A DNA stretch of 64,000 bases from Halosolutus gelatinilyticus (GTDB lineage: Archaea; Halobacteriota; Halobacteria; Halobacteriales; Natrialbaceae): positions 124,001 to 188,000 of the forward strand of contig NZ_CP095492.1 in the NCBI RefSeq assembly GCF_023028105.1, written 5' to 3'. Below, piece by piece: positions 9,335-18,490 of this stretch. The position numbers were made by a program, and so were the translations under genes. Below the pieces are notes generated by a model. That model did no database searches and was not told where the DNA came from. It saw nothing but the letters and a program-made list of their open reading frames with translations. Each line of letters starts with the position of its first letter. Position 1 is the first letter of the stretch.

Positions 9335-10114
9335 CTACCCCTCGTACCGGAACGTCCAGTTGTCGATGGGCACCTGGCCGCCGTCGACGCGCAGTTCGTG
9401 GCCGTTGACGTAGTCGCTGGCCGGCGAACAGAGGAAGGCGATCGTCTGGGCGACCTCCTCGGGTTCGGCGAATCGGCCGAGGGGGTTCAGATCGACGATC
9501 TTCTCGCGGGTCCGGTCGTCGAATCCGTCGGTGAGGCGGGTGTCAACCCATCCGGGTGCGACGGCGTTGACGCGGATCCCCTCGCGGCCGAGCTCCAGGG
9601 CCAGCGACTTGGTGAGCCCGAGGATGGAGAATTTCGCGACGTCGTACTGGGGTGACATTCCGACGCCGTTTTTCGTGTGAATCGAGGTCACGTTGACGAT
9701 CTTCCCGTACCCCCGCTCGCGCATTCTGGTGACTGCGCGCCGGGTGCAGTTGATCGTTCCGAACAGGTGCGTCTCCAGCGTCTCGCGCCAGAGGTCGTTG
9801 GACGGTTCGTTGACGAACCGATCGCCCTTCCCGAATCCGGCGTTGTTCACGAGCACGTCGACCGTCCCGAACGTCTCTTCGGCGACGTCGAACATCGCCT
9901 CGACCTCCGCGCGGTCAGAGACGTCCGCCGCCACCGCGATGGCGTCGCCGTCCTCCTCGCGGATGTCCGCTACGACCGCTTCGGCCGGCGCCTGGTCGAG
10001 GTCGTTCGCGACGACGTTCGCACCGTTCGAGGCGAGTAGTTTCGCCGTCGCCTTCCCGTTTCCTCTCCCCGCGCCGGTGACTAGTGCCGTCCGACTGTCG
10101 AGATCGACGTCCAT
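9335..10114 (-). CDS. SDR-family dehydrogenase
   Basis: Short-chain dehydrogenase of 259 residues. TGAGRGNG is at residues 13-20, NNAG at 90-93, Ser144, and Tyr157-x3-Lys161 in PQYDVAKF. The C-terminus ends with the usual GHELRVDGG segment. The frame stays open 48 codons upstream, but a TTTTTATC TATA box at about 10134-10142 places the natural start at the ATG at 10114. It converges with the other SDR gene and is divergent from the IclR regulator. The shared 465-bp upstream region carries the recurring operators. Confidence 0.88.
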   Translation of the reverse strand: MDVDLDSRTALVTGAGRGNGKATAKLLASNGANVVANDLDQAPAEAVVADIREEDGDAIAVAADVSDRAEVEAMFDVAEETFGTVDVLVNNAGFGKGDRFVNEPSNDLWRETLETHLFGTINCTRRAVTRMRERGYGKIVNVTSIHTKNGVGMSPQYDVAKFSILGLTKSLALELGREGIRVNAVAPGWVDTRLTDGFDDRTREKIVDLNPLGRFAEPEEVAQTIAFLCSPASDYVNGHELRVDGGQVPIDNWTFRYEG

Positions 10115-10181
10115 GCTTCGGAGGAGTGCCCCGAGATAAAAAGCGGTTGTGGCCGGGGCGCGTTTCGCGAGTAGTCCTCCG

Positions 10182-10200
10182 CGTTTCACCTTGGGAAACG
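10182..10200. promoter_or_regulatory. motif b operator (left flank of divergent control region)
   Basis: CGTTTCA-CCTTG-GGAAACG, a 7-5-7 inverted repeat with 6 of 7 arm positions paired. It lies 68-86 bases upstream of the SDR start at 10114. It is one of twelve sites fitting YGTTTTC-N5-GAAAACG in this window. Confidence 0.55.
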
Positions 10201-10306
10201 AATATTTTCTACGCGTCCCTGCACACCTGTTCGTCGGTGAGTAACGCTGCTCTGACACGACGGTTGTTATCTAATGGTGAACACGCGGCGTGCGAGTCGA
10301 ACTTTA

Positions 10307-10360
10307 TTACAAAAATACGGTTGTAAACACACCCCCTCCGTTACAAAAATACGGTTGTAA
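10307..10360. promoter_or_regulatory. two tandem motif a operators
   Basis: TTACAAAAATACGGTTGTAA occurs identically at 10307-10326 and 10341-10360, 34 bp apart. Each has 6-bp inverted arms TTACAA/TTGTAA around 8 bases. The sites lie between the divergent SDR and IclR genes and match three other sites at 28823, 44008 and 57553. This is typical of a dimeric regulator's binding site. Confidence 0.7.
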
Positions 10361-10426
10361 ACATATGCAGCCTTGAAATGGTTATCAGGCGCCAACAAAC
10401 CTCGGTCACTCCACGGGAACTCCGAA

Positions 10427-10482
10427 TGTTTCCTCTCAGTGAACGACATTGTCTTTCGCACACTGTTCTCCAACAGTGAACG
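10427..10482. promoter_or_regulatory. two degenerate motif b operators ahead of IclR gene
   Basis: TGTTTCC-TCTCA-GTGAACG at 10427-10445 and TGTTCTC-CAACA-GTGAACG at 10464-10482, with starts 37 bp apart. Both keep the 7-5-7 geometry but match the consensus imperfectly. They lie about 100-150 bases upstream of the IclR start. Confidence 0.4.
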
Positions 10483-10579
10483 ATCTCCTTCCGGTCGAAA
10501 CTGTAGCTACGCTCGCCTGTTTTCCTCCGCGGTCGACCGGAGCATATAATTCTATATGTCTCCGCTCGAAAGCCCCGCC

Positions 10580-11332
10580 GTGAGCAACGATAGTATTCAG
10601 CAGGGCGAGTCGGCGTGGGTGCAGTCGACGAAGACAGCATTCGACATCGTCGACGTGTTGCGCGAGCGGGACGGTGCCGGCGTGACCGAACTCGCCAGGG
10701 CACTCGACCTGTCGAAAAGCGCGGTGCACAAGCACTTGCAGACGCTCTTGATGCTCGGCTACGTCGCCAAGGACGGCACCGAGTACCGTCTGGGGATCCG
10801 GTTCCTCTCGCTCGGAGCCTACACGATGCAACAACAGCTCGTCGCGTTCGGCGACGTGCGAACCGGTATCGATACGCTCGCCCAGAACGCGCGGATGACG
10901 GCGTTTCTCGCCGTTCCCGACGGCGACGACGGCGTCGTTCTATACGCGTCATCGGCGTCCGGCACGCCCCGATTCCGACAGGGTGACCGGTTCTTCCTCC
11001 CGACGACGGCGGCAGGCCGAACCATCCTCGCGCACCTCCCCGACGACCGGCGCGACGCCGCCCTCTCCGGATTCGACGACGATCGGCGCGCGGACCTCGA
11101 GAGCGAATTCCGGCACGTGAGAGACCGACGGATCGTATTCGATCGAGGGGCGGGCAACGAGTGGCGGTCCGTCGCCGCGCCCGTGCTCGACGAGGACGAG
11201 CGCCCGATCGGTGCCGTCGCCGCCTCCGGGCCTGACGACATCGTCGACAAGCGGCTTAGCGAGGACGTCGCGGGACTCGTTCTCTCGACGGCGAAGTCCG
11301 TGCGAGGCGACGCCGCGTCGAGTGCCGACTGA
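10580..11332 (+). CDS. IclR-family transcriptional regulator
   Basis: DNA-binding regulator of about 250 residues. A winged helix-turn-helix (residues about 15-75; VTELARALDLSKSAVHKHL) is followed by an IclR effector domain (FFLPTTAAGRTILAHLP, then VAAPVLDEDERPIGAVAASG). I prefer the GTG at 10580 because a CTATATG box at 10549-10555 is 26 bases before it. The ATG at 10556 would start inside the promoter, but it is in frame. IclR proteins commonly sense sugar acids or aromatic acids and control the adjacent genes. The upstream operators suggest autoregulation and control of the divergent SDR gene (inference). Confidence 0.9.
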   Translation: MSNDSIQQGESAWVQSTKTAFDIVDVLRERDGAGVTELARALDLSKSAVHKHLQTLLMLGYVAKDGTEYRLGIRFLSLGAYTMQQQLVAFGDVRTGIDTLAQNARMTAFLAVPDGDDGVVLYASSASGTPRFRQGDRFFLPTTAAGRTILAHLPDDRRDAALSGFDDDRRADLESEFRHVRDRRIVFDRGAGNEWRSVAAPVLDEDERPIGAVAASGPDDIVDKRLSEDVAGLVLSTAKSVRGDAASSAD

Positions 11333-11609
11333 ACGCGAGGGCGACGCGATGGACGGTCGCGAGCAGCTACCCGCAGCCGTCCGTCGCCGTCCTGAGGAGC
11401 CTGGCGGGCGCCGACCGTCGACCTCCCGCCGCCGTGTTACCGTCGCGGGTTGGCGTCGCCGCTATCCCGCGGAATACCCCGAACCCGCATCGCCGACACG
11501 CCGCTTCGATAGCGTCTTCGAAGCGCTACCCAGAGTCGAAGTACGCGCAAGAGGATTTCGCCCGCCTGACGTAATTACTTTTATGTTGGTCGGAGGCCGA
11601 GGGAGATGT

Positions 11610-11876
11610 ATGTCGGAACCGAGCGTCGCGAGGAGTTTAGATCACCCGAACGTACAGCTTCAGTGTCGCTGCAGTTGGAGCGGTCTCGATGCGGATATCA
11701 CCGACTGGGACGTCCAGCCGAAACGCGATAGGGTCGTCAGGAAATGTCCTGACTGCGGAGAGCCGGTCCCCGAGTGGGGGACGCTGCGACCGATCGACGG
11801 TGCGTCGCGGATCGCCCGTGGGTCGCTGGCCGACGCGCTCGCCGAGGCTGGCTACCTCGAACGGAACGGGGTCTGA
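11610..11876 (+). CDS. small Cys-rich haloarchaeal protein
   Basis: An 88-residue protein of unknown function. The cysteines are arranged as CRCSW near residue 20 and CPDCGEPVPEWG near residue 46, which looks like a small zinc-binding fold. The start is the ATG at 11610; a TTTTATG box about 27 bases upstream supports a leaderless transcript. It is separated from the IclR gene by about 280 bases with no visible gene. Confidence 0.65.
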   Translation: MSEPSVARSLDHPNVQLQCRCSWSGLDADITDWDVQPKRDRVVRKCPDCGEPVPEWGTLRPIDGASRIARGSLADALAEAGYLERNGV

Positions 11877-12137
11877 CAGCGTCGCTAGGCACGCCCGCCC
11901 CATCTATCTGTCCGAACGCGGATGATCTCCCTTTCCCACCCGCCGTCACCGCTCGGCGTCGAGATTATCATCGGACAAACCGCGTCTCTCAGCCGAGGAG
12001 CGATCCTGGAAGGCGATCTCGATCGGCAATCCTCGCTGCCGCTCGGTTTCCTTTCGGGTGGCGCTGGTACAGTAATCGCCCGGAAAACGCGAGCAAAAAC
12101 GGGTAATCTGCGCCGGACGAGAGCCGCGTCGACTGTC

Positions 12138-13142
12138 TCAAGTGGCGGCGACGACACAGCGGAAGCCGATGTTGCCGGTGGAGCTGTCGGGGGTGTTCTT
12201 GGAGCGGGCGGCGACGCGGTAGCGGTTGCACCACGAGCGGTGACAGAGGTATGATCCTCCGCGCATTACCCGTTCCCTGCCAGTTTCCGGCCCGGTAGGG
12301 TTGTCGTACGAGTAGGCGTCGGTGGTGTGGTAGTCGGCGTCAAACCAGTCGGCACACCACTCCCAGACGTTGCCGGAGACGTTGTATAGCCCGTGGCCGT
12401 TGGGCTCGTACTCGTTGACGGGTGCGGTCTGGACGTAGCCGTCGTCGCCGGTGTTGTGCTCTGGAAAGTCCCCCTGCCAGATATTGCACCGGTGTTCGCC
12501 GTCGGGTCGCAACTCGTCTCCCCATGGGAACTTCCGCTGGTGGAGGCGACCGCGGGCGGCGTACTCCCACTCGGCCTCAGTCGGGAGACGCTTGCCTGCC
12601 CAGTCGGCGTACGCAGCGGCGTCGCGCCAGGAAACGTGGGTCACGGGGTGTTTCAAGAGTGAGCGGTCATCGAGGAGGCTCTCGCCGGGCCCGTTGGGAT
12701 GGAGCCAGTCGGCGCCTTCGACGGCGGCCCACCAGGGGGCCGCGCTCGCGTTCTGTACGATCCGGTCGCGGTCCGCATCCTTCACGAAATTCTCGAAGAC
12801 GAACGACCAGCCGAACCGCTCCGCGTCGGTCGTGTAGCCGGTCTCGCGGACGAACTCGAGGAACTGTGCGTTGGTGACCGCAAACTTGTCGACGTAGAAC
12901 GGCTCGACAGTAACCTCGCGCGTTGGACCCTCCCCGTCCTGGGGAAAACCGGCGTCGGAGTCCGTCCCCATGGTGAACGACCCGCCATCGAGGCGGACCA
13001 TTGCCTTCGTCCTGTCGTCGTCCTCAGCAACCGGTTCGGTTGCTGACGGCACGTCTGTCGATCGGTTATCGGCGGTCCCGTCTCTCGACGGATGCTGTCG
13101 GTCCCGTGACGCGGCACAGCACGCAGGATCGTCGTCCGTCAC
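12138..13142 (-). CDS. formylglycine-generating enzyme (SUMF1/FGE type)
   Basis: Oxidises the active-site Cys of type I sulfatases to formylglycine using O2 and copper. The family hallmarks are clear: GGSFTMG, WEYAARG, NVSGNVWEWCADW, and near the C-terminus GGSYLCHRSWCNRYR followed by SKNTPDSSTGNIGFRC. The cysteine pair with four residues between (Cys300 and Cys305 from the chosen start) matches the catalytic pair of human FGE. I chose a GTG at 13142 because AATTTACTC lies about 24 bases upstream; an ATG at 13202 is also in frame. There is no signal peptide, unlike eukaryotic FGE, so it acts in the cytoplasm. It lies 145 bases downstream of a sulfatase on the same strand and is the only FGE seen for five sulfatases. 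Confidence 0.9.
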   Translation of the reverse strand: MTDDDPACCAASRDRQHPSRDGTADNRSTDVPSATEPVAEDDDRTKAMVRLDGGSFTMGTDSDAGFPQDGEGPTREVTVEPFYVDKFAVTNAQFLEFVRETGYTTDAERFGWSFVFENFVKDADRDRIVQNASAAPWWAAVEGADWLHPNGPGESLLDDRSLLKHPVTHVSWRDAAAYADWAGKRLPTEAEWEYAARGRLHQRKFPWGDELRPDGEHRCNIWQGDFPEHNTGDDGYVQTAPVNEYEPNGHGLYNVSGNVWEWCADWFDADYHTTDAYSYDNPTGPETGRERVMRGGSYLCHRSWCNRYRVAARSKNTPDSSTGNIGFRCVVAAT

Positions 13143-13287
13143 GTCACGACGTATCCCGAGCACCGAGTAAATTCTTACGATGAAGTTCGTCGAACCGACC
13201 ACTGCGATGACAGCGACGTTCGGTGGGGAACATCGGTCGATCTATCTGAGGGCCGATAACGCTGGCCGTGGGTTCCGGGGGAAGGGC

Positions 13288-14751
13288 CTACCGGAAGTTC
13301 TCCGCCCAGTCGGCCGTGTTGACGTCGCTCCGAATGCGCCACTCCAGCAGGGTGTCGAGCAAAGCACGTTTGGCGCCCCGGGCGTCCGGGTCGCCCCACA
13401 GATTCTCGGTCTCCTCGGGGTCGGCGTTCAGATCGAACAACTGTCCCTCGTCGTGGTCAACGAAGTGGACGAGTTTCCAGTCGTCGGTCCGGACCATCGT
13501 CATGAACTCCGTCTCCTCCAGGATGCCGCTTCTGGCGTGTTCGGCAAACACGACATCGCGTCCCGTCCACTCGGAATCGCTTTCAAGCGCGCCGAGCAGG
13601 GATCTGGCCTCCATCGATTCGTCAATCGGCGCGTCGGCGATATCGAGCACGGTCGGTCCGAGATCGAACAGCGAGACGAGATCGTCGATCGTGTCGGGCT
13701 CGAAGCGCCCTGGCGACCACACCATCGTTGGAACGCGGGTGACCTCGTCGTACATCGTCCACTTTTGGATGTGGCCGTGGTCGGTCAGCATCTCTCCGTG
13801 GTCCGACGTAAACACGACGACCGTGTCCTCGTACCCGTTAGCTTCGAGCGCGTTCATGATTTTTCCAACCTGTTCGTCGATCATCGCCACGTTGGCGTAG
13901 TAGTAGGCCCGCTGTCGGCGGAGTTGCTCCGCTGTCGCATCAACGTCGTGCACGACCGAGTCGTGGTCGATTTCCCGGTGGTGCTCGCGGAGGGCCTTCA
14001 TCGGGGCCGGCTGACCGTCGAGGTCGTCACCGTCGAGTTTGGGCGACGGGAGGTCGCGGTCGAGGTACTCCTCCGCGTACTCCGGCGTCGGATCGTACGG
14101 CGGGTGCGGGCCGGGGAATCCCACCTCCATGAACAGCGGCTGGTCGAGCTTTGGCATGTGGTCGAGCCACCGCGTTACGAAGTCCCCGACGAACACATCC
14201 GGGTGAGTATCCTCCGGGAGCTCCCATTCAAAGGCGCCCAGCCGCTCCTCGTAGTCGTCCCACTGGCGGTAGAACTCCCGCTGCTGTTTCAGGAGGCCCC
14301 GCGCCCCCAGCGCTCGATCCCACTCGTCGAGGAAGTACTTCTCGCCAGGTAGCGGCGGTTCGCCCGCGGGAACGTCCCCGAGGTACCGGTCTTTGTTCTC
14401 AACGGGGTAGCGCTCGTCGAATCCCATCGACGTCTCGTAGGGAGCCGTATGCATTTTCCCGATATTTACCGTGTAGTACCCGCTGTCCGAGAGGTCCTCC
14501 ACCCACGAGTGGGTCCATCGATCGCCGTTCCGGTAGATCCCGGTCGTGTGGGGGTAGTAGCCGGTGAACAGGCTCGCCCGAGAGGGTGCACACGACGGCG
14601 CCGTAATGTGGCAGTCAGTAAACGACACCCCATTCTCGACGAGTCGGTCCAGGTTCGGCGTGTCCATATGCTCTGCACCGAGCGCTCGGACCGTGTCGTA
14701 TCGCTGCTGGTCAGTATTGATGAAGACGATATTCGGTCGGTCGTCCGTCAT
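13288..14751 (-). CDS. type I sulfatase
   Basis: Sulfatase of 487 residues from the ATG at 14751. Metal-binding NTDQQRYD (residues 12-19), formylglycine signature CAPSR with Cys54 followed by ASLFTGYYPH, GFPGPHPPYDP, and the second metal site TSDHGEMLTDHGHIQK. The C-terminal subdomain ends with DPEETENLWGDP. It is closer to choline-sulfatase/iduronate-sulfatase-like branches than to the other four sulfatases here. It has no signal peptide. It lies upstream of the FGE gene on the same strand, a direct substrate-activator pairing. Confidence 0.92.
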   Translation of the reverse strand: MTDDRPNIVFINTDQQRYDTVRALGAEHMDTPNLDRLVENGVSFTDCHITAPSCAPSRASLFTGYYPHTTGIYRNGDRWTHSWVEDLSDSGYYTVNIGKMHTAPYETSMGFDERYPVENKDRYLGDVPAGEPPLPGEKYFLDEWDRALGARGLLKQQREFYRQWDDYEERLGAFEWELPEDTHPDVFVGDFVTRWLDHMPKLDQPLFMEVGFPGPHPPYDPTPEYAEEYLDRDLPSPKLDGDDLDGQPAPMKALREHHREIDHDSVVHDVDATAEQLRRQRAYYYANVAMIDEQVGKIMNALEANGYEDTVVVFTSDHGEMLTDHGHIQKWTMYDEVTRVPTMVWSPGRFEPDTIDDLVSLFDLGPTVLDIADAPIDESMEARSLLGALESDSEWTGRDVVFAEHARSGILEETEFMTMVRTDDWKLVHFVDHDEGQLFDLNADPEETENLWGDPDARGAKRALLDTLLEWRIRSDVNTADWAENFR

Positions 14752-16312
14752 ACTGGTCCTCTGTGATGGAACGGTCAAAACGTTTGTCCATCTCTGTCAC
14801 TGTCAGCCGATTCCGGCAGTATGCGAAGACGGTCACAAGCGTCGAACCGAGTCGAATCGCTATAACTCGCGCGATCCGGCCGTTTCCATCTGTCGGCTGT
14901 AACTCGGCTTTCCGCTCGCATCGATTGGTTTTGACGGGATGCCACTGGATCCCGTTCGCGTCCGGGCCCCGTGTGCGAAGTGAAAATGGCAGTAAGTCAT
15001 CTGTGGAATCAATAGGTGATGTCTGTTCAGATCAACCCGCTAAGTTGCCTTCGAAGGCTTGAGTTCGGGATCGGCATCTCCGGCGCCGCCCAGCGCGTTG
15101 CCGACATAACGGGGTCGAAGACGATCGTGCGATCGGCACCGAGCTGACGGCCCCGCGATGGACGTCGCCGACTGCGCGCTCGTCGGTGACCTCTCCGGCG
15201 TCGGCCGGCGTTGACCGAACGGTTCCAGTAGCGGGCAGAAAGGATAGCGCGGTCTTGTTTGCCCTCGGCGGCCGTCTGCTCGTCGAGTGGCTGCTGCGCT
15301 CGCCGCGTATGAACCAAGTAAGCTACTCTCCGCCGTTCATCTGATCGCAGACTCGCTAGTGGTGGAAGCAATCCGCGCAAATCGCCTGCTTCTCCCGAGG
15401 TAAACGCCCGTCAGGGCGTTGCCGACCGTCCCACACGACCACGGTCTCCTCAGGAAACACGGACAAGTCTTCCCTTTTACAAGTGGTCTTCCACTATCCA
15501 GCTCTGCTGAAGCCGACCCCCTGAAACTACTAAGTAGTTTATTCTCTCACGTGCTATTAAAAAGCTCCAAATACTAATATTCTATTACTGAATCCTCTAA
15601 GGACATATTTGGTGCAGATCTCTCTCTATCGCTCACGTCGAAATCAAAACCGTGACGATCGTAACGCGATTCTGTGACGAATTTAGATCGGACAAAGGCG
15701 AGTATAGGTGGCTCTTATCGTCGAATTATCCGTGTCAGTAGCACGATGTGATTGAGTGCCGATCGGTGGTACACTGGTATTCAGCCTTGGACGGCTCCGA
15801 TCTATACTAGATATATCTACACGTGGACTACTCTCTGAAAACACCATATTTGACGGCTATGGAAAAACAGGGAAAATAAACACCTATTTGTTTCTTCACT
15901 CACTGGGAACGTCGAGATCGTATCGATAGGCATAGTTCACACGTCGCACTCCACCGGCCGAACGCGCGAATCGAGAGCGGGCCAGGCGATTCGGCTCTCA
16001 CTTCCGGGCGACTACGTCATTCGGGTCTCCAACCGATTTACGATCAACTGACCAAATTCCAGATGTGGCGATCACGTCTAGTCGCAGCGCCTCGTAGATT
16101 CCCCCGATCGCGCGCATCAGTTCTCCCTGCCGATGACGGGCCTCCTTACACTTGGCGAGGATCTGGCTGGTTCTCCCGTGTGAGAACTGAGATCCGTGGG
16201 AGGAATAGTTTCAGTAGGTACCTACTCCACCTGTCGACTGCGAGCACGATCGACTCGGGATCGTCGGGAGTTTTCGAGTATCGACTGCATCCCCGTATCG
16301 GTGAAGACCGAT
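14752..16312. other. gene-poor region
   Basis: About 1.5 kb with no gene I can support. It includes an A/T-rich stretch (about 15530-15620 and 15780-15900), unusual for this genome, and one isolated CAATAGGTG at 15010-15018 identical to the repeat unit beside ParA. A possible protein fragment at 15356-15492 is listed separately. No origin recognition boxes or RNA genes are evident. Confidence 0.5.
15356..15492 (-). pseudogene. fragment of a small Cys-containing protein
   Basis: The minus strand reads about 45 codons ending in a coherent peptide with VFPEETVVVWDG and QAICADCFHH before a TAG. There is no start codon after the upstream stop. The composition looks like coding sequence, so this may be the C-terminal remnant of a small zinc-binding protein. 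The family is not recognised. Confidence 0.3.
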
Positions 16313-16387
16313 CTATTGGGCTGGTTGACGGTATATTCGCTCGGATAGGGGAAGTCGGTTCAAGGGGCGAGTTCAGTGTGACAGGTC

Positions 16388-16930
16388 CAATAGGTGTAAT
16401 AGATGTAATAGGTGCGGTTCGCACAGTATGTTTGGAAGGTGGGCCACGTGAGGTATGTCCAGTAGGTACTACTTGAGGTTGCTGCGTCGCAACCAGGAAA
16501 CGTAGCAAACCGATGGCCGCAGAGATCGGTTGAACTTGCTCGATCGACAACCGAACAGGGAAGCCAGGTTGAGGCGGTGTTTTAACTACCTTCCCTACAA
16601 TAGGCACCTTCCCTACTTCACCTATTATAGCTATTGCACTTATCGTATATACTTCACCTTTACCAGGGAGCTTTCCTTCGAAACGAAGGGGTGTATTAAC
16701 GGCTGAAATCGGAGCTAGTGATACAATAGGTGTCTGGAGTAGGTGGCTCACCTATCTTACCACAACTACCTATTGTACCTGCTACAGTATTTGACCTGCG
16801 GCGCACGGGGATCGGAAGGAAGCGCTAGACGCACCTTCTTCGTTAGGCTCTCCCGCCTATCGCCACAATAGGTACCTCTTCTATCTGGTCTAGGTCACCT
16901 ATTGCAGCTACTGCACCTATTGAATCTACA
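16388..16930. repeat. left 9-bp phased repeat array beside parA
   Basis: Blocks of degenerate 9-bp repeats, consensus ATTGCACCT (equivalent to CAATAGGTG on the other strand). Clear blocks: three units on one strand at 16388-16414 (CAATAGGTG, TAATAGATG, TAATAGGTG); units at 16624-16659 (ATTATAGCT, ATTGCACTT, ATCGTATAT, ACTTCACCT); units at 16754-16789 (including CAACTACCT, ATTGTACCT); and units at 16892-16927 (AGGTCACCT, ATTGCAGCT, ACTGCACCT, ATTGAATCT). Within a block the phase is exactly 9. The orientation flips between the first block and the later ones. Position next to ParA suggests a partition centromere or replication iterons. Confidence 0.65.
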
Positions 16931-17039
16931 GTAGGTAGAATTATTACGCAGGAATTGAATACATTCACTATCCACTGAAACAGGCGATTTCGGTACAATA
17001 GATACCTATCGCTCTGTTGAAACCGGGTACAAGACAATA

Positions 17040-17930
17040 ATGGGCGAGACAACGACCGATCCACGCGCCGTCAGCGTGGTCATCCTGAAAGGTGGTGTCG
17101 GCAAATCAACGACCTCGATGAACCTCGCGCGGCAGCTCGCCGAGCGAGGGAGGACGCTGTTCGCGGACTTGGACCCGAACGGTCACGCGACGAACGGCCT
17201 CGGATACCGAGACGCCTATCAGAGCGACGTGAACCTCGGCGACGTGATACTCGACGGCGCCGCGACGCCGGCCGATATCATCCGATCGACCGAGCATAGC
17301 TTCGATCTGTTACCCTCGTCGAACACGCTCGAAGACGTCGAAAAAGACCTCGCGGGGGCGATGCAGGGATCGGCGCGAGTCAAATCGAAGATCGTAGATC
17401 CGTTACTGGGCGAGCGATACGACTACGTCGTGTTCGACTGCCCGGCGTATCCCGGGATGCTGAACAACAACGCCCTCGTCGCGACGGGAAACGTCGTGAT
17501 TCCGATCGAACCCGGCTCGAGCGCGATCGGCGGCTACAAGCGGACGATGGAGCGACTCATCGAACCCGCGCGCGAGTACATCGACGTCGACGTGCTCGCG
17601 GTCGTCCCGAACAAACTCGGCGATCGAATCGACCAGCAGACCGAGGATCGCGAACTCCTCGAGAACCTGAACACCGCGAGTTACGAGGTGAACCCCGGGC
17701 AACCGCTACAGGAAGCGGTGCCGGAGTTTGCCCGCATCACCGCCGACGAGTTCGAGCAGATCGACGCCGGCGAGATTCCCGCGCCGAAACCCGGCATTCG
17801 CCACCGATCGGCCCTCTCTCGATCCCTCCAGCACAACCAGCCGTTGCAGGACTACGATCCCGAGAATGACCAGATCGCGTGCTACGAGGAACTCGCGGGG
17901 ATCGTCGCGAACGGAGGGATCGATCGATGA
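17040..17930 (+). CDS. ParA/Soj-type partition ATPase
   Basis: A 296-residue MinD/ParA-family ATPase. The deviant Walker A motif KGGVGKST is at residues 17-24 with the signature lysine Lys17. Walker A' is FADLDPNGHATNGLG and Walker B is YVVFDCPAYPG. It lacks an N-terminal helix-turn-helix, so it probably does not bind DNA specifically by itself. ParA proteins move DNA cargo with a centromere-binding partner. Here the next gene overlaps by 4 bases (ATGA) and 9-bp repeats lie on both sides, so this looks like a complete partition cassette of a plasmid or integrated plasmid. Confidence 0.88.
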   Translation: MGETTTDPRAVSVVILKGGVGKSTTSMNLARQLAERGRTLFADLDPNGHATNGLGYRDAYQSDVNLGDVILDGAATPADIIRSTEHSFDLLPSSNTLEDVEKDLAGAMQGSARVKSKIVDPLLGERYDYVVFDCPAYPGMLNNNALVATGNVVIPIEPGSSAIGGYKRTMERLIEPAREYIDVDVLAVVPNKLGDRIDQQTEDRELLENLNTASYEVNPGQPLQEAVPEFARITADEFEQIDAGEIPAPKPGIRHRSALSRSLQHNQPLQDYDPENDQIACYEELAGIVANGGIDR

Positions 17931-18376
17931 CGAATCCGTTCGACGACCTCGAAACCGCCGAAACCGAATCGGACGCCGCCGAGATGGAGTCGGACGACAC
18001 CGCCGAAGAGATGTCGACGGACGGCGACGCAGATACCTCACCGGCGGACGATGCTGATACGTCACCGACTGCGACGGCCATTCGAGAGTCGAGGGAGCGG
18101 CCGATCGAAGAGGAGCAGACGAGTGACGAAGTAAACGCCGCCGAGTCGGGACCGGCGTTCGAGTACGGCGAGGTCCGCCAGAAACCGCTCTACGCCCGCG
18201 ACGAGACGTGGACGGAATTCGAAAAGAACCTTCGGACGACGATCGCGCCCACGCTCGCCGAGGCGGACGTCGTCGACGAGGAAACGCGAGAGATTCACGA
18301 CGCGGTCCTTCGACTCGCGAACGCAGAGCCGGAGCGGGTAGCGGAACTGGTGCTCGAAGCGCGACGCGAACCCTGA
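17927..18376 (+). CDS. small acidic ParA partner protein
   Basis: A 149-residue protein of unrecognised family. The first 60 residues are extremely acidic and low-complexity (Asp/Glu/Thr/Ala). The C-terminal half (about 85-149) is predicted helical, beginning YGEVRQKPLYARDETW and ending with LRLANAEPERVAELVLEARR. The start ATG overlaps the stop of the ParA gene as ATGA. Coupling to ParA and flanking repeats suggest it is the ParB-like adaptor or centromere-binding component, although no ParB motif is visible. This role is inferred from position only. Confidence 0.75.
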   Translation: MTNPFDDLETAETESDAAEMESDDTAEEMSTDGDADTSPADDADTSPTATAIRESRERPIEEEQTSDEVNAAESGPAFEYGEVRQKPLYARDETWTEFEKNLRTTIAPTLAEADVVDEETREIHDAVLRLANAEPERVAELVLEARREP

Positions 18377-18490
18377 ACGTTTTCTCGCCGAGCACCGGGA
18401 CTATCGATCGATAATTCAGAAGCGACGCAATTCGTCGCTCCTCAGCGATCTCGAATTTGTTCCTGCTGTGCCCGAGTCCCTATTATAAAT

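Noticed and set aside
10267-10473. 68-codon minus-strand frame across the tandem motif a sites
   Set aside because: It simply translates the operator repeats; no coding signal.
12071-12089. Possible motif b (AGTAATC-GCCCG-GAAAACG)
   Set aside because: Only one arm matches, and it lies between two convergent genes, so a regulatory role is unlikely.
15027-15380. 117-codon minus-strand frame
   Set aside because: Composition is Arg-rich and uneven, with no promoter or family resemblance.
16146-16751. 201-codon minus-strand open frame rich in Pro-Ile and Thr-Pro-Ile
   Set aside because: The Pro-Ile pattern is what the 9-bp repeats spell in this frame. The protein has no other sign of coding and no plausible promoter or partner, so the repeat array is the better explanation.
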